Shown here in pieces: positions 43,457 through 51,851 of a DNA stretch of 59,809 nucleotides. Both the position numbers and the translations under genes were made by a program. The stretch covers positions 1-59,809 of the forward strand of contig CAAFXE010000219.1 in the NCBI GenBank assembly GCA_900766915.1, given 5' to 3'. How positions within the stretch are numbered: position 1 is the first letter of the stretch; each line of letters opens with the position of its first letter. A model generated the notes under the pieces. It was not told where the DNA came from, made no database searches, and saw only the letters and a list, made by a program, of their open reading frames with translations. The DNA comes from Lachnospiraceae bacterium. GTDB lineage: Bacteria; Bacillota; Clostridia; Lachnospirales; Lachnospiraceae.

Positions 43457-45316
43457 ATGAGAAAGCTTGCGTTATCAGATGAAATACTTCTGACAGTGGA
43501 AAAGCCGGCCCGTTATATCGGGAATGAAGTCAACAGTGTGATGAAGGATAAAAAAGACGTTGCAATCCGTTTTGCAATGTGCTTCCCGGATGTTTATGAA
43601 ATTGGAATGTCCCATCTGGGTATTCAGATTCTGTATGATATGTTTAATCAAAGAGACGATATCTGGTGTGAGAGAGTTTATTCTCCATGGACAGATTTAG
43701 ATAAGATCATGAGAGAGAAACAGATTCCTCTCTTTGCTTTGGAAAGCCAGGAGCCTGTGAAAGATTTTGATTTCCTTGGCATTACGATCCAGTACGAAAT
43801 GTGTTACACCAATATTTTGCAGGTACTGGAGTTATCTCAGATCCCATTGATGGCGGAAGAACGCACCAAAGAGCATCCTTTTGTCATTGGTGGAGGTCCC
43901 TGTACCTACAACCCGGAGCCTCTGGCAGATTTTTTTGATCTTTTCTATATGGGAGAGGGAGAGACAGTCTATTTCCGGCTTATGGATCTTTATAAGGAAT
44001 GGAAAGAAAGCGGTGCTTCCCGCGAGGAATTTTTACGCCGGGCAAGCCATATTCCGGGCATCTATGTTCCGTCTCTTTATGATGTGATTTATAAAGAGGA
44101 CGGTACGATTCTGGAAATGAAGCCAAAATATGAGGATGTTCCGGCCAAAGTCGAGAAACAGATCTTTATGGAAATGACCGATGCTCCTTATCCGGAAAAA
44201 CCGGTAGTTCCATTTATCAAGGCAACCCAGGACCGAGTTGTTCTGGAAATCATGAGAGGCTGTATCAGAGGCTGCCGTTTCTGCCAGGCGGGACAGCTTT
44301 ATCGTCCTACAAGACAGAAGGACGTGAAAGTCTTAAAAGAATACGCCTATAAAATGCTTAAAAATACCGGACACGAGGAAATATCTTTAAGCTCCTTAAG
44401 CTCCAGCGATTATCAGCAGCTGGAAGAACTCGTTACCTTCTTAATCGATGAGTTTAAAGGAAAGGGAATCAATATTTCCCTGCCATCCTTACGAATTGAT
44501 GCATTTTCTCTGGATGTGATGAGCAAGGTGCAGGATATCCGTAAAAGTTCCTTAACCTTTGCACCGGAAGCCGGCTCCCAGAGGATGAGAAATGTCATCA
44601 ATAAGGGACTTACCGAGGATGATATTTTGCGTGGTGCAGGTCTGGCCTTTGAGGGTGGCTGGAATAAAGTAAAACTCTACTTTATGCTGGGACTTCCTAC
44701 AGAGACAGAAGAGGATATGAAGGGCATTGCCCATCTGGCTGAAAAGATTGCCAAAAGATATTATGAGATTCCAAAGGATCAAAGAAACGGAAAGTGCCAG
44801 ATCACCATCAGTACTTCCTTCTTTGTGCCAAAACCGTTTACACCGTTCCAGTGGGCACCGATGAACACTATGGATGAGTTCCTGGGAAAGGCCCGTATTG
44901 TCAATGCAGAGGTGAAAGAACAGTTAAACAGAAAGAGCTTAAAATACAACTGGCATCAGGCGGATGTCACCATCCTGGAAGGAATCCTGGCAAGAGGTGA
45001 CCGCAAGGTTGCAAAAGCAATTCTAAGTGCTTACAGGAAGGGCTGTATCTATGATGCCTGGGGTGAACAGTTCCACTATGACAGGTGGCTTAATGCATTT
45101 GAAGAGGCCGGAATCGATGTTGATTTTTATACGACCAGAAAGAGAGAACTGGATGAAGTATTCCCATGGGATTTCATTGATATCGGTGTAACGAAGAAAT
45201 TCCTGCAAAATGAATGGAAGCGCGCAACCGAAGAAACTGTAACGCCAAATTGCCGTATGCAGTGTTCCGGCTGCGGTGCCATGAAATATAAAGGAGGTGT
45301 CTGCTGTGAACATTAG
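43457..45316 (+). CDS. TIGR03960 family radical SAM protein
   Basis: 619 residues. N-terminal B12-binding-like Rossmann part (MSHLGIQILYDMFNQ; VIGGGPCTYNPEPLADF), then radical SAM motif CIRGCRFC near residue 273, and a C-terminal cysteine group (CRMQCSGCGAMKYKGGVCC). Always paired with the TIGR03936 gene that follows and lying before rng in many Clostridia; probably an RNA- or tRNA-modifying pair, but not proven. Overlaps the next gene by 11 bases. Confidence 0.92.
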   Translation: MRKLALSDEILLTVEKPARYIGNEVNSVMKDKKDVAIRFAMCFPDVYEIGMSHLGIQILYDMFNQRDDIWCERVYSPWTDLDKIMREKQIPLFALESQEPVKDFDFLGITIQYEMCYTNILQVLELSQIPLMAEERTKEHPFVIGGGPCTYNPEPLADFFDLFYMGEGETVYFRLMDLYKEWKESGASREEFLRRASHIPGIYVPSLYDVIYKEDGTILEMKPKYEDVPAKVEKQIFMEMTDAPYPEKPVVPFIKATQDRVVLEIMRGCIRGCRFCQAGQLYRPTRQKDVKVLKEYAYKMLKNTGHEEISLSSLSSSDYQQLEELVTFLIDEFKGKGINISLPSLRIDAFSLDVMSKVQDIRKSSLTFAPEAGSQRMRNVINKGLTEDDILRGAGLAFEGGWNKVKLYFMLGLPTETEEDMKGIAHLAEKIAKRYYEIPKDQRNGKCQITISTSFFVPKPFTPFQWAPMNTMDEFLGKARIVNAEVKEQLNRKSLKYNWHQADVTILEGILARGDRKVAKAILSAYRKGCIYDAWGEQFHYDRWLNAFEEAGIDVDFYTTRKRELDEVFPWDFIDIGVTKKFLQNEWKRATEETVTPNCRMQCSGCGAMKYKGGVCCEH

Positions 45317-46010
45317 AATGAAATTTAAAAAGCATGGCTGTATGAAATTTATCGGTCATCTGGACATTATGAGATATTTCCAGAAAGCCATCCGAAGAGC
45401 AGACATTGACATTGCTTACTCGGAAGGCTTCAGTCCCCATATGATCATGTCCTTTGCGGCACCTTTAGGTGTGGGGCTGACCTCAGAAGGAGAATATGTG
45501 GACCTTCAGGTAAATTCCTGTGAAAGCTCCAAAGCAGCAGTAGAGGCATTAAACGGTGTGATGGTAGAAGGCATGGAGGTGGTATCCTTTAAACGTCTTC
45601 CGGAAACGGTAAAAAATGCCATGGCCAGTGTGGCAGCAGCAGATTATTTTGTAAAATTCCGGGATGGATATGCGCTGGAAGGCTGGAAAGAACAGTTTGA
45701 AAAATTCCTTGCACAGGATGCTATGGTTATCACCAAGAAAACCAAACGTTCCGAAGCGGAGGTGGATTTAAAACCAATGCTTTATCAGTGCAGAATCGAA
45801 AACGACGGAATTTTTATGCAGGTTGCCTGCGGAAGTGTCAATAATTTAAAGCCGGAGCTTGTGATGGAAGCTTTTGGAAAATATAGCGGTATTTCACTGG
45901 AACCTTTCGCGTTGGAGGTTTGCCGCATGGAGGTCTATGCAGATCTCGGAGATGAAGAGCATAAAAAACTTGTACCATTAGAGGAATTAGGTGAAGACAT
46001 TGAGCCATAA
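45306..46010 (+). CDS. TIGR03936 radical-SAM-associated protein (DUF2344)
   Basis: About 234 residues from GTG 45306 (VNIRMKFKKHG), nine bases after AGGAGG; GTG 45297 would abut that site. KFIGHLDIMRYFQKAIRRA and YSEGFSPHMIMSFAAPL are the family signature. In some bacteria this domain is fused to the radical SAM protein encoded just before. Partner role expected; activity unknown. Confidence 0.92.
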   Translation: MNIRMKFKKHGCMKFIGHLDIMRYFQKAIRRADIDIAYSEGFSPHMIMSFAAPLGVGLTSEGEYVDLQVNSCESSKAAVEALNGVMVEGMEVVSFKRLPETVKNAMASVAAADYFVKFRDGYALEGWKEQFEKFLAQDAMVITKKTKRSEAEVDLKPMLYQCRIENDGIFMQVACGSVNNLKPELVMEAFGKYSGISLEPFALEVCRMEVYADLGDEEHKKLVPLEELGEDIEP

Positions 46011-47235
46011 ATTAATTATTACAAAAATACCATATGTAAGCAGATATGCTTCAGATGATCAGACAAAAACATTATCTGTTCTGATGAATCAGAAGGAATG
46101 TGTTGAAATTTCCTGTGATATTGAGGAAGAACGTTCCCTCATCGGGAATATTTACGTTGGAAAAGTAAAAAATATAGTAAAGAATATCGATGCCGCTTTT
46201 GTGGAAATCAAAAAAGGGATTCTTTGCTTCTTGCCTTTGTCAGATGCTGAGGATGCCATCTATGTAAATCAGAGAGAAAACAGAAAGCAGCTGGCTGTGG
46301 GAGATGAGCTTCTGGTTCAGGTATTAAAAGACGGAGTCAAGACAAAGGCACCGGTTGTTTCTACCAATCTGAATTTTACCGGCAGGTATTTCGTACTGAC
46401 TACCAAGCGCAAGGATGAGCTGGGAATTTCCAATAAACTGGCAGAGGAGGACAGAAAACGTCTTTCTTCCTATGCACAGGGAAAAGATCTCTCTTCCTTT
46501 GGCCTGATCATTCGTACCAACGCTAAAAATGCTTCCAATGAAGAATTGGATGCAGAATTTGCTTCCTTAAAGGAACTTTATGAACGGGTTGTTCACTACG
46601 GGGTTCACAAATCCGTATATTCTCTGCTGATGCAGGATGAGGCGCCTTATATTAAACAGCTTCGCAATATGCGTCAGGATGAACTGGATGAAATCGTTAC
46701 CGATGATTCGGAAATCTTTGAACAGGCTCATGCATTTTTAAGGGAGCACCAGCCAAAGGATCTTCCGAAACTTTGTCTTTATGAGGATGAGGGTTATTCC
46801 CTTTGGAAGCTTTTTGGATTGGAAACCGTGTTAGATGATGCCACCAGAAGCCGTGTGTGGTTAAAATCCGGCGGATACCTGGTGATCGAGCCTACAGAGG
46901 CACTGACCGTGGTGGACGTTAATACCGGAAAATATGATGGCAACCAGAAGGTTTCCTCCACCTTTGTAAAAATCAATAAGGAAGCAGCTGTGGAGACTGC
47001 AAAACAGCTTCGTCTGCGTAATATTTCCGGTATCGTGATCATTGATTTTATCGATATGAAAAATGAGGCTGACAAGCTGGATGTACTGTCTGTATTGAAT
47101 GCAGAGCTTAAGAAGGATCCGGTGAAGGCGAGCTTAGTAGATTTAACAAAATTAAATCTTGCAGAAGTTACCCGTAAAAAGGTGAAAAAGAGCTTAAGGG
47201 AGCAGTTGGGCAATTATGATTACCGTCGAAATTAG
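45991..47235 (+). CDS. rng: Ribonuclease E/G family protein
   Basis: 414 residues. S1-type RNA-binding region (IYVGKVKNIVKNIDAAFVEI) near residue 50, then the RNase E/G catalytic part with metal-binding aspartates in VVDVNTGKYDG and IIDFIDMKNEAD. It ends LREQLGNYDYRRN, short of the CPxCxG zinc-link found in RNase E and many RNase G proteins, so tetramerisation as in E. coli is unlikely. Overlaps its neighbours by 20 bases on both sides. Typical position upstream of rplU. Confidence 0.9.
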   Translation: MKTLSHKLIITKIPYVSRYASDDQTKTLSVLMNQKECVEISCDIEEERSLIGNIYVGKVKNIVKNIDAAFVEIKKGILCFLPLSDAEDAIYVNQRENRKQLAVGDELLVQVLKDGVKTKAPVVSTNLNFTGRYFVLTTKRKDELGISNKLAEEDRKRLSSYAQGKDLSSFGLIIRTNAKNASNEELDAEFASLKELYERVVHYGVHKSVYSLLMQDEAPYIKQLRNMRQDELDEIVTDDSEIFEQAHAFLREHQPKDLPKLCLYEDEGYSLWKLFGLETVLDDATRSRVWLKSGGYLVIEPTEALTVVDVNTGKYDGNQKVSSTFVKINKEAAVETAKQLRLRNISGIVIIDFIDMKNEADKLDVLSVLNAELKKDPVKASLVDLTKLNLAEVTRKKVKKSLREQLGNYDYRRN

Positions 47236-47536
47236 AAAGTCAGGAGAAGAATATCAGGGTTTTTCCTGTAAAGGCCATGCCGGCTATGGGGAAGCAGGGA
47301 AAGACATTATCTGTGCGGCAGTTTCGGCACTGACTGTCAATACCATCAATTCCATTGAAAAATTTACGAAGGATGCTTTTAAAGCAGAAGCAGCTGACGG
47401 GATGGTACGCTGGAAATTCACGAAATTACCTCTTTCATCGGAAACGAAGCTCCTGATGGATTCCCTGGTGCTTGGGCTTGAAAATATTCAGGAAACCTAC
47501 GGAAAAAAACATATAAAAATTGTAGAAAAAGCTTGA
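47216..47536 (+). CDS. prp: Ribosomal-processing cysteine protease Prp
   Basis: 106 residues. Removes the N-terminal extension of ribosomal protein L27. The catalytic histidine is in CKGHAGY and the cysteine in DIICAAVSAL. The L27 encoded at 48022 has the matching extension MLKMNLQIF before AHKKG. Usually prp lies between rplU and rpmA; here it precedes rplU and overlaps rng. Confidence 0.92.
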   Translation: MITVEIRKSGEEYQGFSCKGHAGYGEAGKDIICAAVSALTVNTINSIEKFTKDAFKAEAADGMVRWKFTKLPLSSETKLLMDSLVLGLENIQETYGKKHIKIVEKA

Positions 47537-47561
47537 CTTAAGGGTATATTGCTGTTATTAT
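47533..47561 (+). promoter_or_regulatory. Promoter of rplU-rpmA
   Basis: TTGACT, 17 bases, TATTAT (one mismatch in each box). It starts inside the prp stop codon. Confidence 0.82.
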
Positions 47562-47567
47562 ACAAAG

Positions 47568-47642
47568 GATGCCGCACAATGAGGTAAAAGTGTCAGAGAA
47601 TGACCACCGAAGTTGGCGAGTAAATATTTTAGGAGGTGCCAT
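47568..47642 (+). promoter_or_regulatory. Candidate ribosomal L21 leader
   Basis: The roughly 75-base leader between promoter and rplU fits in position and size the L21 leader of Firmicutes (autoregulation by L21). GCCGCAC, GACCACC and TTGGCG are the likely paired parts. Assignment is by position; the fold was not computed. Confidence 0.5.
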
Positions 47643-47951
47643 ATGTACGCAATTATTGCAACAGGTGGTAAACAGTACAAAGTAGCAGAAGGCGATATCA
47701 TCAAAGTTGAAAAGCTTGATGTAGAAGCAGGTTCCACTTACACATTTAACGAAGTATTAGGTGTATGTGATTCTGAATTAGTAGTTGGTAAGCCTTTCGT
47801 AGAAGGTGCTACAGTTGAAGCATCTGTAATCGGTGACGGAAAAGCAAAAAAAGTTATCGTTTACAAATACAAAAGAAAATCTGGCTATCACAAGAAAAAT
47901 GGTCACAGACAGCAGTACACTGCATTAAAGATCGAAAAAATCAACAAATAA
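47643..47951 (+). CDS. rplU: Ribosomal protein L21
   Basis: 102 residues from ATG 47643 (MYAIIATGGKQYKV) with a strong TAGGAGG; upstream in-frame codons belong to the leader. The KRKSGYHKKNGHRQQYT tail is the L21 signature. Biased codons as expected. Confidence 0.97.
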   Translation: MYAIIATGGKQYKVAEGDIIKVEKLDVEAGSTYTFNEVLGVCDSELVVGKPFVEGATVEASVIGDGKAKKVIVYKYKRKSGYHKKNGHRQQYTALKIEKINK

Positions 47952-48021
47952 GCTTTTTAATTAAGCAACTGGCAGTTTGAAACTGCATTCTACTATATTA
48001 TGACTTTAGGAGGTGTAACCT

Positions 48022-48306
48022 ATGTTAAAAATGAACCTTCAAATTTTCGCTCATAAAAAGGGTGTTGGTTCTACTAAGAACGGTAGAGATTCCGAATCCA
48101 AGAGACTGGGCGCTAAAAGAGCTGATGGTCAGTTCGTAAAAGCTGGAAACATTCTTTACAGACAGCGTGGAACAAAAATTCATCCAGGCGTTAACGTTGG
48201 TAAAGGTGGCGATGATACATTATTCGCATTAGTTGACGGCGTTTTAAGATTTGAAAGAAAAGGAAGAGACAAGAAGCAGGCTTCTGTCTATCCAGTAGCA
48301 GAGTAA
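48022..48306 (+). CDS. rpmA: Ribosomal protein L27 with Prp-cleaved extension
   Basis: 94 residues. The N terminus MLKMNLQIF precedes the mature start AHKKGVGSTKNG; in Firmicutes this extension must be cut by Prp because the mature N terminus reaches the peptidyl-transferase centre. The cleavage-site pattern (bulky residue then F, before A) is conserved. TTAGGAGGTG precedes the ATG. Confidence 0.97.
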   Translation: MLKMNLQIFAHKKGVGSTKNGRDSESKRLGAKRADGQFVKAGNILYRQRGTKIHPGVNVGKGGDDTLFALVDGVLRFERKGRDKKQASVYPVAE

Positions 48307-48313
48307 TGAATGG

Positions 48314-48345
48314 GGCTTCAGGTCAGCGATGATTTGAAGCCTTTT
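48314..48345 (+). terminator. Terminator after rpmA
   Basis: GGCTTCA-GTC pairs with GAT-TGAAGCC across AGCGAT, followed by TTTT. Confidence 0.8.
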
Positions 48346-48465
48346 GCTTTATGGAAACATAGTTTCCTATAAAGCAAAACCCTCCGGGAGGATGCGCACT
48401 CCGGTGTATATGGAAAATGTCGCAAGCGACCACCGGAGGCGCCAGAGTTTCGCAAGCGAAACTCT
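48342..48465. repeat. Cluster of four stacked hairpins before obg
   Basis: TTTTGCTTTATGGAAAC pairs with GTTTCC-TATAAAGCAAAA (one bulge); CTCCGGTG (48399) pairs with CACCGGAG (48431) and directly encloses GTCG-CAAG-CGAC; then AGAGTTTCG-CAAG-CGAAACTCT. The last two share a CAAG loop closed by CG pairs. No coding potential; function unknown. Confidence 0.6.
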
Positions 48466-48498
48466 TATTATTTTAGTGTTCCCCGAAAGGAGAAAAAT

Positions 48499-49797
48499 AT
48501 GTTTGCAGATAGAGCGAAAATAATCATTCGTTCCGGCAAGGGCGGCAATGGTCATGTGTCCTTCAGAAGAGAATTGTTTGTTCCGGACGGAGGTCCGGAC
48601 GGCGGTGACGGAGGACGCGGCGGAGATGTCATCTTTGTTGTGGATGAAGGCTTAAATACATTATCAGAGTATCGACATCGCAGAAAATTCTCTGCCACAG
48701 ACGGAGAAGAAGGCGGTAAGAGAAAATGTCACGGCAAAGATGGAGAGGATATTATCCTGAAGGTGCCGGAAGGAACTGTCATCAAGGAAGTAGCCAGCGG
48801 TAAAGTCATCGCCGATATGTCCGGTGACAATAAAAAAGTAACTATTTTAAAGGGCGGTAAAGGCGGTATTGGAAATATGCATTTTGCCACCTCTACCATG
48901 CAGGCTCCAAAGTATGCAAAACCGGGTCAGCCGGCTCAGGAGCTGGAAGTTATGCTGGAGCTTAAGGTGATTGCAGATGTTGGATTAGTAGGTTTCCCTA
49001 ATGTTGGAAAATCCACATTTCTTTCCCGTGTAACCAATGCACGTCCCAAAATCGCCAATTATCATTTTACCACCTTGACTCCAAATCTTGGGGTGGTTGA
49101 TTTAGATGGTGACGGATTTGTCATTGCTGACGTACCGGGACTGATTGAAGGTGCTGCAGATGGTGTAGGACTTGGACATGATTTCCTGCGTCATATTGAA
49201 AGAACCCGCTGCATGATCCACATTGTAGATGCAGCTTCTACAGAAGGGAGAGATCCTATTGAAGATATCTATGCCATCAACAAGGAACTTGCTTCGTATA
49301 ATGAAGAGATTGCCAGCCGTCCGCAGATCATTGCGGCGAATAAAGTGGATGCAATTTATTACGATGGTGAAAGCGAAAACCCGATCGATCGCATCCGTAA
49401 GGAATTTGAGCCGAAGGGCTACAAGGTGTTCCCGATTTCGGCGGTAACAGGTCAGGGTGTCAAAGAACTGCTTTATTATGTGAAAAAGGTTCTGGATGAG
49501 ACTCCGGTGAAGGAAATCGTATTTGAACAGGAATATTTCCCGGAACTGGAAATCGGATTCGATGCAAACCTGCCATTTACTGTGGAAAAATCTACCGAGG
49601 AAGAAAATACCTATATCGTGGAAGGTCCTCGTATTGAAAAGATGCTGGGCTATACCAATCTGGAATCAGAAAAAGGCTTTGCTTTCTTCCAGAAGTTCTT
49701 AAAAGATACCGGTATTTTAGAACAGCTTGAAGAAGCAGGTATTCAGGAAGGCGATACTGTTCGTATGTACGGACTGGTATTTGATTATTATAAATAA
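48499..49797 (+). CDS. obg: Obg GTPase, ribosome assembly and stress factor
   Basis: 432 residues with the three Obg parts: glycine-rich Obg fold (1-160; GGDGGRGGDVIFV), G domain with GFPNVGKST near residue 167, DVPGL near 215, NKVD near 280, and C-terminal OCT domain (about 345-432). Binds the 50S subunit; Obg also responds to ppGpp in Bacillus, of interest with two alarmone synthetases nearby. AAAGGAG precedes the ATG. Confidence 0.97.
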   Translation: MFADRAKIIIRSGKGGNGHVSFRRELFVPDGGPDGGDGGRGGDVIFVVDEGLNTLSEYRHRRKFSATDGEEGGKRKCHGKDGEDIILKVPEGTVIKEVASGKVIADMSGDNKKVTILKGGKGGIGNMHFATSTMQAPKYAKPGQPAQELEVMLELKVIADVGLVGFPNVGKSTFLSRVTNARPKIANYHFTTLTPNLGVVDLDGDGFVIADVPGLIEGAADGVGLGHDFLRHIERTRCMIHIVDAASTEGRDPIEDIYAINKELASYNEEIASRPQIIAANKVDAIYYDGESENPIDRIRKEFEPKGYKVFPISAVTGQGVKELLYYVKKVLDETPVKEIVFEQEYFPELEIGFDANLPFTVEKSTEEENTYIVEGPRIEKMLGYTNLESEKGFAFFQKFLKDTGILEQLEEAGIQEGDTVRMYGLVFDYYK

Positions 49798-49809
49798 TAG
49801 GGAATCGAT

Positions 49810-50118
49810 ATGACAAGTAAACAAAGAGCATATTTAAAGGGTCTTGCCATGACTATGGAACCGATTTTTCAGGTAGGCAAGAACAGTGTTACAACAGAAA
49901 ATGTAGAAGCCATCCGACTGGCTTTAGATAAGAGAGAACTGATTAAAATCAGTGTTCTTCAAAACTGCGAGGATGATCCAAGAGAAATCGCGGAAGTTAT
50001 CGCAGAGAGGACACGTTCTCAGGTAGTGCAGGTCATTGGTAAAAAAATCGTCCTTTACAAAGAGGGAAAAGATAAAAACAAGAAGATCGAACTGCCAAAA
50101 GCAAAAAGAAATGAATAA
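49810..50118 (+). CDS. yhbY: YhbY/CRS1 RNA-binding protein
   Basis: 102 residues of the CRM domain family. TSKQRAYLKGLAMTMEPIFQVGK and the GxxG-like KKIVLYKEGK segment are present. Associates with 50S precursors. Its stop overlaps nadD by 8 bases. Confidence 0.94.
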   Translation: MTSKQRAYLKGLAMTMEPIFQVGKNSVTTENVEAIRLALDKRELIKISVLQNCEDDPREIAEVIAERTRSQVVQVIGKKIVLYKEGKDKNKKIELPKAKRNE

Positions 50119-50722
50119 AAAAATCGGAATCCTCGGCGGAACCTTTGATCCCTTTCATAAAGGGCATTTCATGTTGGCAAAGACAGCTTATGAGCAGTTT
50201 GCATTAGACGAAATCTGGATCATGCCTAACGCAACACCGCCTCATAAGAAGGAAATCCCTCAGACGGAGTTTTCCCTGCGCTGTGACATGATTCTCCTTG
50301 CCATTCAAGACGCACCTTATATGAAGCTGTGTTCTGTGGAAAAATCCGAGGAGGAATATCATTACACTTATGAAACTCTGACTAAATTTCATGAAAAGTA
50401 TCCGGATGAGCAGTTTTATTTTATCATCGGTGCAGATTCTCTGAAAGATTTCCCGACCTGGAGAGAACCGGAGGTCATTGCAAAGCTTTGTACTCTTTTG
50501 GTGGCTTCCAGAGATGAGGATGGTATCTCACAGCTAAAGGACAAAATCAGGGAAATAGAAGAGATGTTTGGTGCAAAATGCCTGATTTTGAATTCTCCAA
50601 AGGTGGAGGCTGCCAGCAGCAGGATCAGAGAACTGGTTTCGGAAGGGAAAGATGTGACGAAGTATGTTGGGACGAAGGTCAGGGATTATATTTTAAAGCG
50701 GGGACTTTATCATCAGGTTTAG
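50111..50722 (+). CDS. nadD: Nicotinate-nucleotide adenylyltransferase
   Basis: 203 residues from ATG 50111 (MNKKIGILGGTFDPFHKGH). NAD synthesis: NaMN plus ATP to deamido-NAD. GGTFDPFHKGH is the nucleotidyltransferase motif and SSRIRELV near residue 170 the C-terminal one. The start lies in the yhbY stop without a good ribosome site, so translation is probably coupled. Confidence 0.95.
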   Translation: MNKKIGILGGTFDPFHKGHFMLAKTAYEQFALDEIWIMPNATPPHKKEIPQTEFSLRCDMILLAIQDAPYMKLCSVEKSEEEYHYTYETLTKFHEKYPDEQFYFIIGADSLKDFPTWREPEVIAKLCTLLVASRDEDGISQLKDKIREIEEMFGAKCLILNSPKVEAASSRIRELVSEGKDVTKYVGTKVRDYILKRGLYHQV

Positions 50723-50725
50723 GTT

Positions 50726-50783
50726 CTCAAACAAAAGAGCAGATTTGTTACTGGAACAGAGTGTACAGTAACGTAGATTTGAG
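50726..50783. repeat. Palindrome of the GTTACTGGAAC family overlapping a ribosome site
   Basis: CTCAAA pairs with TTTGAG and, inside, GTTACTG (50747-50753) with CAGTAAC (50766-50772). The 3' arm contains GAG of the GAGG ribosome site for yqeK. Confidence 0.6.
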
Positions 50784-50791
50784 GTTCACAA

Positions 50792-51373
50792 ATGGCGGAA
50801 TATGATTTAAAATTATTACAGAAGCAAATGAAGGAAGAACTTAGCGAGGACAGGTTTGAGCACACGCTGGGTGTGATGTATACTGCGGAAAGCCTTGCTA
50901 TGCGATACGGAGTTGATATGACCAAAGCGGCAGTGGCAGGACTTCTCCATGACTGTGCAAAATGTATTCCTAACAGCCAGAAGATCAGGCTTTGTAAAAA
51001 GCATAATCTTGAGGTTACAGAAAATGAAGAGAAAAACCCTTCTCTTTTACATGCAAAGTTAGGAGCTCTTCTGGCACAGAAGGCCTACGGTGTGAATGAT
51101 CCGGAAATTTTAAGTGCTATCAGATGGCATACCACAGGAAAACCGGACATGACCATGCTGGAGATGATCGTTTACATGGCAGACTATATTGAACCGAATC
51201 GCGATAAAGCTCCAAATTTGCGTGAAATTCGTAAGCTTTCCTTTGAAAATCTTGAGGAAGCGTTGTATCAGGTACTGGAAAGTACCTTAAGCTATTTAAG
51301 TGACCGCCCGGATAGCGTTGATCCCATGACACAGTTAAGCTTCGATTTTTATAAGTGGAAATTAAAGAAATAA
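50792..51373 (+). CDS. yqeK: Symmetrical Ap4A hydrolase YqeK (HD domain)
   Basis: 193 residues. HD metal motif in order: FEHTLGV, GLLHDCAK, and later AIRWHTTGKP and MADYIEPNRD. YqeK cleaves diadenosine tetraphosphate to ADP in Firmicutes. Between nadD and rsfS, its standard place. The GAGG site is within a palindromic repeat arm. Confidence 0.93.
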   Translation: MAEYDLKLLQKQMKEELSEDRFEHTLGVMYTAESLAMRYGVDMTKAAVAGLLHDCAKCIPNSQKIRLCKKHNLEVTENEEKNPSLLHAKLGALLAQKAYGVNDPEILSAIRWHTTGKPDMTMLEMIVYMADYIEPNRDKAPNLREIRKLSFENLEEALYQVLESTLSYLSDRPDSVDPMTQLSFDFYKWKLKK

Positions 51374-51385
51374 GGAGGAATCCCT

Positions 51386-51748
51386 ATGGCAGCAACATCA
51401 AAAGAGCTTGCAAAAATTGCATGTGCAGCATTAGAAGAAAAGAAAGCAAATGACATTAAGATCATTGATATCTCCGGTGTTTCCGTACTTGCAGATTACT
51501 TTATCATTGCCAGCGGTTCAAACAGAAACCAGGTACAGGCTATGGTAGACAGTGTACAGGAAGATTTATTTAAGAAGGCCGGCGTAGAAGCAAAGCAGGT
51601 GGAAGGTTATCAGACAGCAAACTGGATCTTACTGGATTATTCAGATATCATTGTTCATGTATTCGATGAAGAAAACAGACTGTTCTATGATCTGGAAAGA
51701 ATCTGGAGAGACGGTAAAGACATCTCAGTAGAAGAACTGGATGCTTAG
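51386..51748 (+). CDS. rsfS: Ribosome silencing factor RsfS
   Basis: 120 residues of the Iojap family. IIDISGVSVLADYFIIASG and WILLDYSDIIVHVFDEENR are the signature. Binds L14 and blocks subunit joining in starvation. AAGGAGG precedes the start. Last gene of the rplU-side cluster. Confidence 0.96.
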   Translation: MAATSKELAKIACAALEEKKANDIKIIDISGVSVLADYFIIASGSNRNQVQAMVDSVQEDLFKKAGVEAKQVEGYQTANWILLDYSDIIVHVFDEENRLFYDLERIWRDGKDISVEELDA

Positions 51749-51803
51749 GCCTGACTTTGACTTAACAACATGTGAGCATACAGCAGTTCATCAGAATAAA
51801 ATA

Positions 51804-51836
51804 ACTTAGAGGGCGGTACTATGCCGCCCTCTAAGT
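51804..51836. terminator. Very stable hairpin between rsfS and the NUDIX gene
   Basis: ACTTAGAGGGCGG pairs perfectly with CCGCCCTCTAAGT (13 pairs) around a 7-base loop. There is no T-run on the plus strand, so it may act as a weak terminator or as an mRNA end stabiliser. Confidence 0.55.
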
Positions 51837-51851
51837 GTATGGAGAATTATT

